Of a stretch of 19,372 nucleotides of DNA, positions 13,557 to 19,372 are shown in pieces. Made by a program: the position numbers and the translations under genes. The notes under the pieces were generated by a model. That model worked only from the letters and a program-made list of their open reading frames with translations, ran no database searches and was not told the DNA's origin. The stretch covers positions 1-19,372 of the forward strand of contig CAZGTQ010000328.1 of NCBI GenBank assembly GCA_964528575.1. The letters run 5' to 3'. The stretch comes from CAZGTQ01 sp964528575 (GTDB lineage Bacteria; Planctomycetota; UBA1135; GCA-002686595). Position 1 is the stretch's first letter. The number at the start of each line of letters is the position of its first letter.

Positions 13557-13625
13557 TCAGCGGGCCCGCAGCGCGAGCGTGAGCCCGAGCGCGACGAGCG
13601 CGCCCCCGACCGCCACACCCTTCAC
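13557..13625 (-). CDS. Candidate 22-residue hydrophobic micro-protein
   Basis: A GTG overlapping the stop of the lipoprotein gene (GTGA, the same arrangement as the other junctions of this cascade) opens a 22-codon frame. It encodes a lysine, then a run of about 16 hydrophobic residues (VAVGGALVALGLTLAL), then RAR at the C-terminus, enough for one short membrane helix. A purine-rich AAGGGGAA (13641-13634 on the minus strand) lies eight bases before the GTG. Small single-helix proteins of this type often bind larger membrane partners, but no function can be read here. A chance frame in GC-rich DNA remains possible. Confidence 0.4.
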   Translation of the reverse strand: MKGVAVGGALVALGLTLALRAR

Positions 13626-14068
13626 CGCGGCGCTTCCCCTTCGAGCGTGCGCGCCGAGCCCTCCACGACGCGCCAGCCCTCTGCGCGCCTCTCGAGCAGC
13701 GCGCTGAACGCGACGCGCCAACGCGCGACGTACGCGCCGATCGGCGTGCGCTCGAGGAACGTCGCCTCGAACGAGAGCTTCGCGCCGTTCGCGTCCTCCG
13801 GATGGAGCACGAGCTCGATCGTCTCGACCGCGACGTCGACGCGCTCGTGCACGTCGTCCTCGAAGAAGGCGCGCAGCGTGCCCTGCGCGTCGTCGCGCAG
13901 GTCCTGCGCGAGGGGCGCCAGGCACGCCTGCGCGTCGCCCGCGTCGAACGCCTCGATCGAGGCGTCGAGCAGCTCCAGGATGCGGATCTCCTCGGAGACG
14001 CGTTGCTCGCAAGCGACGAGCGCGAGCGCGAGCCCGTGCGCGAGCGCGAGCGCGACGGCGCGCTTCAT
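13622..14068 (-). CDS. NTF2-like lipoprotein, paralogue of the preceding gene
   Basis: A 148-residue protein. Residues 1-20 form a lipoprotein signal peptide ending in the lipobox LVAC, with Cys20 as the expected lipidation site. The mature part has the pattern of an NTF2/SnoaL-like alpha+beta cone fold: helix ILELLDASIEAFDAGDAQACL (30-50), helix LRAFFEDD (65-72), then strands with KLSFEATFLERTP (97-109), VARWRVAFSALLERRAEGWRVV (114-135) and a final GSARTLEGE. It is clearly related to the upstream gene, which has VVVEATFLRRSP, VVWRVSFDAQLEERGDWQIV and ARTLEGRP in the same order. ATG overlaps the upstream stop (ATGA). Likely anchored in the envelope. No enzymatic residues can be named. Confidence 0.83.
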   Translation of the reverse strand: MKRAVALALAHGLALALVACEQRVSEEIRILELLDASIEAFDAGDAQACLAPLAQDLRDDAQGTLRAFFEDDVHERVDVAVETIELVLHPEDANGAKLSFEATFLERTPIGAYVARWRVAFSALLERRAEGWRVVEGSARTLEGEAPR

Positions 14069-14556
14069 CGCAGCGGCCGCCCCTCGAGCGTGCGCGCCTC
14101 GGCCGACACGATCTGCCAGTCGCCGCGCTCCTCGAGCTGCGCGTCGAACGAGACGCGCCAGACGACCTCCGCGAACTGCCCGCCCGGCGAGCGGCGCAGG
14201 AAGGTCGCCTCGACGACGACCTGTGCCGCGCGCGGGTCCTCGCCCTCCGGCCCCACGACGATCGTCGGATCGCCCAGCTCGACGTGGTGCAGCCGCGCGC
14301 CGGCCGCCCTGTCGCGCAGGAAGAAGCCGATCAGCCCGCGGCGCACGTCGTCGCGTTCGACGCCGGTGCGCGCCGCCGTGAAGTCGCTCGCGAGCGGGCC
14401 GATGCAGTCGCCGACGTCGCCCTCGTCGAAGCCCGCGGCCATCGTGTGCAGATGCCGCTGGATCCGCTCCTCGTCCGACAGGGACGCCTCGCGCACCCAC
14501 CAAGCGGCGAGCGCGACCACCACGAGCGCGACCAGCGCGATCCCGAGCTTCGTCAC
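14065..14556 (-). CDS. Membrane-anchored NTF2-like protein
   Basis: A 163-residue protein. One N-terminal membrane anchor (residues 4-21, IALVALVVVALAAWWV) is followed by an NTF2/SnoaL-like domain. It has helix SLSDEERIQRHLHTMAAGFD (25-44), CIGPLASDFT (51-60), VRRGLIGFFLRD (71-82), and strands at 112-122, 130-139 and 146-158. The start is GTG, overlapping the DsbA-type stop as GTGA; the stop overlaps the next ATG as ATGA. The downstream gene is a diverged duplicate that uses a lipoprotein anchor instead. NTF2-like domains bind small ligands or dimerise, and nothing in the sequence shows which applies here. Co-translation with the upstream oxidoreductase and the large metallopeptidase-like protein suggests one envelope-related process. 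Confidence 0.83.
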   Translation of the reverse strand: MTKLGIALVALVVVALAAWWVREASLSDEERIQRHLHTMAAGFDEGDVGDCIGPLASDFTAARTGVERDDVRRGLIGFFLRDRAAGARLHHVELGDPTIVVGPEGEDPRAAQVVVEATFLRRSPGGQFAEVVWRVSFDAQLEERGDWQIVSAEARTLEGRPLR

Positions 14557-15170
14557 GCGACGCCCGCCTCGCGCAGCGCCTCTTGCACCTCGTCCGCCGT
14601 GGCGTACCCCGCGCGCACGACCCGGCGCTCGTCATCCTGCTCGAGCACGAGCGTCGGGAAGCCCGTCACGCCCAGCTCGTCGCGCAGCGCGAGGTCGGCG
14701 CGCAACAGCTCCTCGGCGCGCCCGTGCCGCAAGTCCGACTCGAACCGGTCCAGGTCGAGGCCGAGCTCCGCCGCGAGCTCGATCAGCGTCGTCGCGTCCG
14801 ACGGGTTGCGCGCCTGCGTGTAGTACGCGCGCTGGATCGCCGCGAACATCGCCGGCCCCGCGTTCTGCAGGCCCGCGGCGATCACCGCGCGGCACGCGGG
14901 ATACGTCGAGCGGCGCGGCTCGCAGCGTTCCCAGAACGAGCGCTCGAACGGCACGCCCGCGCGTGCCTCGACCGCGTCCCACGCCCGCTGCACGTACGCG
15001 CGCGTCTCGAGCGGCATCGGCTCGTCCGAGTCCGGCGCGAGGCCGCCCATCACGTGGCGCACCTCGACGTCGCCGGGGAGCTCGGCGACGACGCGCTCGA
15101 GCTGCGGAGCGAAGCCCCAGCACCACGAGCACATCGGGTCCGCGACGTAGTACAGCGTCGCGCGCGTCAC
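14553..15170 (-). CDS. DsbA/FrnE-family thiol oxidoreductase
   Basis: A 205-residue thioredoxin-fold protein with the redox motif C14-S-W-C17 in the segment ADPMCSWCWGFAPQLERVV (10-28). The helical insertion typical of the DsbA family follows (about 55-150, including YPACRAVIAAGLQNAGPAMF). The cis-proline loop is GVTGFPTLVLEQ (167-178). This 'CSWCWGF' group is distinct from periplasmic DsbA, and with no signal peptide it should act in the cytoplasm as a disulfide isomerase/oxidoreductase. The start is GTG, overlapping the stop of the 1232-residue protein (GTGA). Two further cysteines (C83 and C93) occur in the insertion. That a cytosolic oxidoreductase is coupled to an exported protein is odd; its substrate is unknown. 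Confidence 0.9.
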   Translation of the reverse strand: MTRATLYYVADPMCSWCWGFAPQLERVVAELPGDVEVRHVMGGLAPDSDEPMPLETRAYVQRAWDAVEARAGVPFERSFWERCEPRRSTYPACRAVIAAGLQNAGPAMFAAIQRAYYTQARNPSDATTLIELAAELGLDLDRFESDLRHGRAEELLRADLALRDELGVTGFPTLVLEQDDERRVVRAGYATADEVQEALREAGVA

Positions 15171-18100
15171 GGCGCCGTCGCCCCCCAGCCGAGATACGCG
15201 CTCGCGAGCCAGAGCCGCGGCCGCTCGGGCGCCTCGGCGACGATGCGCGCGAACGCGTCGGAGTCGCCGGCCACTTGCGCCGCGCGCAGCTCCGCGACGA
15301 GCTCCTCGGGGAAGCGCCCGGTGCGGGCGGAGAGCCGCTCGACGAGCTCCGCCGGCTCGAACGGTTTGGTCGCGTGCGTTTCGAGCACCTTCAGCGCGCG
15401 CTCCCACTCGCGCGCGCCGTCGCCGCCGAGCACGCTCTTCAGCGCGCGCTTCTCTTTCGCTCCGACCTCGTGCTCGACGAGCGCCGCCCAGTCGAGCGCG
15501 ACGGCGAGCGCCGGTTCCGCGCGCTCGCGCTCGAGCGCGTCCGCGAGCGCCTCGACGTCGGCGAGCGCTTCCGCGAGCCGCGCGAGGTGCGCGCGGGCGC
15601 GCGCCGCCTCGGGCGCGTAGCGCCGCTCGAACTCCGCGGCCTCGATCAGCTCCGGCAGCGCCGCCTCGAGATCGCCTCGGGCGAGCGCCGGGCCGGCCGA
15701 CGTCGCCCAGCGCTCGCGCCACGCGGCGAGCTGTACGAGCTTGCGTCGCTCGATCAGGTCCTCGAGCGGGTCGTCGATGTACGAGCGCACCGACGGATCC
15801 CACGGCTGGCCGATCGTGAAACCCGGATCGCCTTCCCAGGCGACGGCATGGTCGAGGTCGAGCAGCACGAGCCGCGGGAGGTTGAACCGCCGGATCCAGT
15901 ACGCCTCGTGCGTCGCGCCCCGTTGCGCGTCGATCTCGGTGTCGACGGCGACCGCGCCGGGGAACGGGTGGCCCTTCATGTACGCGTCGAGCTCGTCGTC
16001 GTCCCAGCACTCGGCGACGCTCACGATCCGCAGCCCGACCGACGCGTGCTTCTCGGCGAGGTGCCGCAGCCACGCATCGATCGGGTTCAGGTCGTTCTGG
16101 AGCTTGCTGAACAGCACGAGGAGCTGCGGGACGTTCCCGGCCTCCTCCCAGCTCGAGCGCTCGTCCTGCGCCCAGCGCGCGACCTCGGGGAACGGCGGGA
16201 TGCGACCGACCCAGCTCCCCTCGACGGCGCCGCCGTGGCGCTCTTGCAGCTTCTCGATGCGGATCTCGCGCTCGATGCGCGAGGCGGGGTCGCGCGGGTC
16301 GCGCGACAGGAAGCGCACGTCGCGGAAGCGCGCCTTGCCGCGCCCCGTGATCAGCCCGAAGCCGCCGCGCAGCACGGCCGCGCTCGGGAACTCGTGCGTC
16401 GCGACGATCTCGCCGCCGTACCACAGGTCGACCCAGCGCCCGCTGACGTCGAGCCGCAGCGGGTACCACGCGCCCGACGCCGAGCGGCCCTCCTCGCGCT
16501 CGCCCGACGTGTCGACCTGCACGTGGCGCCACGTCTTGGTCGCGCCGTCGCCGTACGCGCTCATCAGGTCGACGTAGCCGGTCGAGGCCGCGCCCGCGGC
16601 GACCTTCGCCTTGCCCGGGAAGAGCAGCATTCCGTGGAACGTGCTCGCGTCCTTGCGGCCGAAGACGAAGCCGCAGAACGTGATCTCGCCGCGCGCGGCC
16701 TGCACCTGCGCCTCGATCGAGAAGTCGCCCGTCGTCACCTCGTCGAGCGTGACGAACTGGTAGTCGAAATCGCGCTCGTCGTACGCGCCGTTCGCGACCT
16801 CGAGGAACGGGCCGTTCGGGCGGAACGCGCTCTCGCCGAGCACGCTCCAGCCGTCGAGATCCGCCTCGTTGTACGCGAGGTCCCAGATGCGGATCGTCTT
16901 GCCGCTCGCGCGCACCGCCTGCTCGTACGCGTCGAACAGCTCGGGGATCTCGAGGTCCGTGCCGAGCCGCCACGCGACGTCCATCACCATGAGCGGCAGG
17001 CCCTCGGCGAGGTAGCGGTCGACGATCGCGCGCGCGGTCGCGGCGATCTCCGCTTGCACCGAGTCGAGCGTCTTGCGCTTGGGGTCGAGCTTGGCGAGCA
17101 AGCGCTCGGCGGCGCGGATCGCGTCCGCGTCGGGCTCGCCGGCGGACTCGAGCGCCATGAGCGCCCAGCCGACGAGCTTCGCCGCGCGGTCGGGGTTCGC
17201 GAACCGCTTCTCGAGCAGCTCGGCGAACGCGATCAGCAGCTCGGGGTCGTCCGGGGACGCGACGAGGCCCTTCTCGTAGTGCTCGAACGCGACCTGGAAG
17301 TCGCCGTTCTCGGCCGCGTAACGCCCCCAAGCGGCGTACGGGCGCGCGACCTCGATCGCGCCGGAGAGCTCGTCGCGCAGCCGCAGCGTCCACTCCTTCC
17401 AGAGCGCGTCGAGCTCGTCGACTGTGCGCGCGAGCTTGGTCGGCTGTGCGCCCTCGGGCAGCTCGACGCCCTTGTACGGCTTCTTCGGGCTCGCGAGCAC
17501 GACCTCCTCGAACGTCTTGACCGCGCCGTCGCCCACGCGTCCGCCGGACGCGTCGATGTACTCTTGGAACGAGTCGCGATAGACGAAGCGGCCGTCGATC
17601 GGGTCCTGGTAGTTGTAGAGGAAGTAGCACACGCCCCACGTCGGCGCGTACCACGGCGGGCCCCATGCGTACTGGTTCTCGATGATGATGCGGAACGTCG
17701 GGGCGGTGACCGGCGTCGCGTTCGGGTCGGCGGGATCGAGCCCGTCCTCCGGGCCCTTCATCCAGCCGCGCTCCATCCGCGTCGCGAGCGGATAGAGCCG
17801 GTGCCGCGCCGGCAGGTTCATGATCACCGTGCCGTTGGGCAGGATCTCGGTGCCCTCGAAGAACGACGCGAGCCCCTCGTTGAGCCAGCCGGCGGCGCGC
17901 GTCGCGAGCGAGACGAATTGGTGCGCCGCTTCGTGGAAGAGCGTGCCGACCATGCCCTCGAAGCCGCCGCTCTCGGGGATGTACGTCTCGACGAAGTCGC
18001 CGGTGAAGTGGCCGCCGGACCACTCGACGGGCGGCCCGATGCCGAGCTTCAGGTACTCGTCGCGCGTCTTGAAGATGTTGAGCCCGATGCGCGGGACGGT

Positions 18101-18865
18101 CTTGCCGTCCTCCTCGGTCCCGTAGCGGAAGAACTGGCGATAGAACGCGTTCATCTGCTCCATCGCCTCGCCGGAGCGCACGAGCACTTCGTAGCCCGCG
18201 TTCGTGTACGTGTCGTAGTTCTCGCGCTCGAGCTTCGCGCGTTTCTCCCACGTCGCGTGTTGCGCGTCGTGCTCGAGGATCCACTCCTCGGAGACGTCGG
18301 CGAACAGATCGCGCGGCTTGGCGTCGGCGGCGAGGCTCGGATCGGGCGTCGACGCGATGCGCTCGATGGCGAGCTTGCTCTCGTCGTTCTCGGGCTCGAT
18401 CGCGAGGATGCGCTTGTGCACGCGGATCGCGGAGTGGGGGCGCTGCTCCTTCTCGTAGCGGTCCGCGATCGGCCGCAGCTCGTCGATGAAATCCGCGTTC
18501 ATGCCGAGCAGCTCCTCGGCGACGGGATCGAGCGCGAGGACGCGCTCGCGCAGCGCGTCGATCGCCTTGCGCTCGGCGCCCTGCGCGACCGAGAGCTGGA
18601 GCTCTTTGTGGAGCGCGTAGACGAGCTCGTCGCGGTCGCCGACGGTCTGGGCCCAGCGCACGCGCAGCGCCCACGCCTCGATCGAGCGGTGCCGCCGTTC
18701 GAGCGCGCGCTGGATCAGCTCGCGTGCGCGCGCGTGGTCGCCGGCCTCGAGCGCGCCCTCGGCGACGCGCAGAGCCTGCGCGAACGCGGCGGAGTCCTCG
18801 GGAGCGGGGGCGGGGGCGAGCAACGTCGCCAGTCCCACGGCGGCGAGCGCGAGGAGCGGCTTCAT
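15167..18865 (-). CDS. Large exported TPR / gluzincin peptidase-like / LamG-like / thioredoxin-like protein
   Basis: A 1232-residue protein with a signal peptide (about 1-20). Residues 25-170 are TPR-like helices (ALEAGDHARARELIQRALE, 38-56; HSAIRVHKRILAIEPEN, 144-160). Residues about 215-450 form a gluzincin peptidase-like domain: LFHEAAHQFVSL (309-320) holds HEAAH (311-315), and WLNEGLASFFEG (327-338) supplies the expected third ligand Glu330, the layout of DUF1570/peptidase-MA-like proteins. Further TPR helices cover 505-600. A beta-sandwich resembling LamG/DUF1080 spans about 660-855 (GEITFCGFVFGRKD, WYPLRLDVSGRWVDLWYGGE, GFGLITGRGKARFRDVRF). Residues about 910-1025 are thioredoxin/TlpA-like (VPQLLVLFSKLQNDLNP ... 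FNLPRLVLLDLDHAVAWEGDPG), but the CxxC position is SKLQND. The C-terminal 200 residues are helical. Likely periplasmic or surface-exposed. It heads the overlapping cascade; a 54-residue ORF ends 19 bases upstream. Confidence 0.88.
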   Translation of the reverse strand: MKPLLALAAVGLATLLAPAPAPEDSAAFAQALRVAEGALEAGDHARARELIQRALERRHRSIEAWALRVRWAQTVGDRDELVYALHKELQLSVAQGAERKAIDALRERVLALDPVAEELLGMNADFIDELRPIADRYEKEQRPHSAIRVHKRILAIEPENDESKLAIERIASTPDPSLAADAKPRDLFADVSEEWILEHDAQHATWEKRAKLERENYDTYTNAGYEVLVRSGEAMEQMNAFYRQFFRYGTEEDGKTVPRIGLNIFKTRDEYLKLGIGPPVEWSGGHFTGDFVETYIPESGGFEGMVGTLFHEAAHQFVSLATRAAGWLNEGLASFFEGTEILPNGTVIMNLPARHRLYPLATRMERGWMKGPEDGLDPADPNATPVTAPTFRIIIENQYAWGPPWYAPTWGVCYFLYNYQDPIDGRFVYRDSFQEYIDASGGRVGDGAVKTFEEVVLASPKKPYKGVELPEGAQPTKLARTVDELDALWKEWTLRLRDELSGAIEVARPYAAWGRYAAENGDFQVAFEHYEKGLVASPDDPELLIAFAELLEKRFANPDRAAKLVGWALMALESAGEPDADAIRAAERLLAKLDPKRKTLDSVQAEIAATARAIVDRYLAEGLPLMVMDVAWRLGTDLEIPELFDAYEQAVRASGKTIRIWDLAYNEADLDGWSVLGESAFRPNGPFLEVANGAYDERDFDYQFVTLDEVTTGDFSIEAQVQAARGEITFCGFVFGRKDASTFHGMLLFPGKAKVAAGAASTGYVDLMSAYGDGATKTWRHVQVDTSGEREEGRSASGAWYPLRLDVSGRWVDLWYGGEIVATHEFPSAAVLRGGFGLITGRGKARFRDVRFLSRDPRDPASRIEREIRIEKLQERHGGAVEGSWVGRIPPFPEVARWAQDERSSWEEAGNVPQLLVLFSKLQNDLNPIDAWLRHLAEKHASVGLRIVSVAECWDDDELDAYMKGHPFPGAVAVDTEIDAQRGATHEAYWIRRFNLPRLVLLDLDHAVAWEGDPGFTIGQPWDPSVRSYIDDPLEDLIERRKLVQLAAWRERWATSAGPALARGDLEAALPELIEAAEFERRYAPEAARARAHLARLAEALADVEALADALERERAEPALAVALDWAALVEHEVGAKEKRALKSVLGGDGAREWERALKVLETHATKPFEPAELVERLSARTGRFPEELVAELRAAQVAGDSDAFARIVAEAPERPRLWLASAYLGWGATAP

Positions 18866-18884
18866 CCTGCGGAGGATAACAGCG

Positions 18885-19049
18885 CTAAGCGGCTTCGCTC
18901 ATCCACGCGGCGAGACGGCGCAGGAGGTCGAGGAACGCGCCCTCGAAGGCCTCGCCGGGGTAGCGCTCGGGCTTGGGAACCGGGATGCCGTGGCGCTCGA
19001 GGTCGCTCCGCACGGCGACGAAGAGGTCTCGAGCGCGCGACGCGCTCAT
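18885..19049 (-). CDS. Hypothetical 54-residue protein
   Basis: Not recognised. The ATG at 19049 has GGAG (19060-19057 on the minus strand) seven bases upstream, which favours this start over the longer frame beginning at 19232. Residues 4-48 (SRARDLFVAVRSDLERHG, IPVPKPERYPGEAFEG, AFLDLLRRLAAWMSEA in order) look like a natural soluble helical protein with a proline-rich turn. The stop lies 19 bases before the 1232-residue gene, so it may be the first gene of that operon. It could also be the remnant of a longer gene, since upstream codons do not look coding. Confidence 0.55.
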   Translation of the reverse strand: MSASRARDLFVAVRSDLERHGIPVPKPERYPGEAFEGAFLDLLRRLAAWMSEAA

Positions 19050-19205
19050 GTACGCGCTCCGTTCTGGGCGCTCGTCTGCCCAAACGGCGGCGCGCGAAAC
19101 GAATGGAAAGAGGGGCGCCCATGGACGCGAGGCCGGGACGCGTGACGCTCCGCGCACGTCGTTCTCCGCATCCGACCGCGTACGCGAGCGACCACGATCG
19201 GGTTG

Positions 19206-19217
19206 GGGGCGAACCCC
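19206..19217 (-). terminator. Short UUCG-loop hairpin downstream of the edge gene
   Basis: On the minus strand GGGG-TTCG-CCCC forms a four-pair stem with a stable UUCG tetraloop, 33 bases after the stop of the gene at the right edge. It has no T-run and is short, so a terminator role is only possible. Confidence 0.25.
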
Positions 19218-19250
19218 GAAGGCGTCGAACACACCGGACGAAGCCGGCCC

Positions 19251-19372
19251 CTACTCCAGCGTCGTCCGCTCGCCCGCGCGGATCGTGAGCTCGGCGGCGG
19301 ACGGCCAGGCGAACGGCGGGGACTCCTCGGTCTCGGGCGTGCGGTAGTGGATGCGGCCTGCGCCGGCGGGAG
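19251..19372 (-). CDS. C-terminal end of a minus-strand gene, truncated by the window edge
   Basis: The last 39 codons and TAG stop of a gene that begins beyond the window. The visible residues include GAGRIHYRTPETEESPPFAW, then PSAAELTIRAGERTTLE at the C-terminus. This varied composition, with aromatic and acidic residues and no arginine/alanine runs, is like the real genes of this window, and the alternative frames are not. No family can be named from so short a stretch. About 200 bases separate its stop from the 54-residue ORF. Confidence 0.55.
   Translation of the reverse strand, partial: PAGAGRIHYRTPETEESPPFAWPSAAELTIRAGERTTLE

Noticed and set aside
13802..19288. An 1828-codon open frame on the plus strand
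   Set aside because: It lies opposite the whole large operon and is dominated by Arg, Ala, Glu and Val from mirrored GC-rich codons. The minus-strand genes have recognisable domains and matching overlaps.
1..19372. CRISPR array, insertion sequence, prophage, tRNA or rRNA
   Set aside because: No spaced direct repeats, transposase motifs, terminal inverted repeats, tRNA cloverleaf or rRNA stretches were noticed on either strand by eye.

Overview
The window is very GC-rich DNA (about 70% by eye) with a strong third-position G/C bias. That bias opens long meaningless frames opposite most real genes. Gene content points to an environmental Planctomycetota-like bacterium. There are many exported proteins of no known pathway: FG-GAP and PQQ-like propellers, Asp-box propellers, HEAT repeats, a DUF3299-like domain and a huge TPR/metallopeptidase/LamG-like/thioredoxin-like protein. 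Two of them end in C-terminal domains I associate with planctomycete surface proteins, and there is an ECF sigma factor. The phylum is an inference from protein style; no rRNA, tRNA or marker gene is present, and Myxococcota or a related group cannot be excluded.

Layout. (a) 52-2378, plus strand: a four-helix membrane protein, a DUF3299-like exported protein and, overlapping it by one base, an exported HEAT-repeat protein. (b) 2385-3956, minus: a secreted seven-bladed FG-GAP propeller, divergent from 4053-5480, plus, an exported PQQ-type propeller-like protein. It is followed by an exported DUF2891-like protein (5555-6544). (c) 6615-8882, minus: an isolated two-domain flavoenzyme of the salicylyl-CoA 5-hydroxylase / 2-aminobenzoyl-CoA monooxygenase-reductase type. 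Upstream on the same strand is a secreted Asp-box propeller protein (8914-10665), and between the two lies a perfect 7-bp hairpin. (d) 10754-11071, plus: an unrecognised 105-residue protein. (e) 11152-12540, minus: a type IV toxin-antitoxin operon of the AbiE class, a DUF6088-type AbiEi antitoxin followed by an AbiEii nucleotidyltransferase toxin. The toxin appears to have lost its C-terminal helical region through an internal deletion plus a one-base indel. (f) 12597-13495, minus: an ECF sigma factor translationally coupled (ATGA) to a small two-helix membrane protein. (g) 13557-18865, minus: a tightly overlapping cascade. It holds a 1232-residue TPR/gluzincin/LamG-like/thioredoxin-like exported protein, a cytosolic DsbA/FrnE-type oxidoreductase, two paralogous membrane-anchored NTF2-like proteins and a 22-residue hydrophobic micro-ORF. 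Each junction is a 4-base GTGA or ATGA overlap. (h) 18885-19049, minus: a 54-residue ORF with a good ribosome site, and at the right edge the last 39 codons of another minus-strand gene.

The most notable points are the five-member overlap cascade with its membrane micro-ORF, the decayed AbiE toxin beside an apparently intact antitoxin, and the stand-alone aryl-CoA flavoenzyme with a hairpin directly before its start codon. No CRISPR array, insertion sequence, rRNA, tRNA or replication origin was seen.
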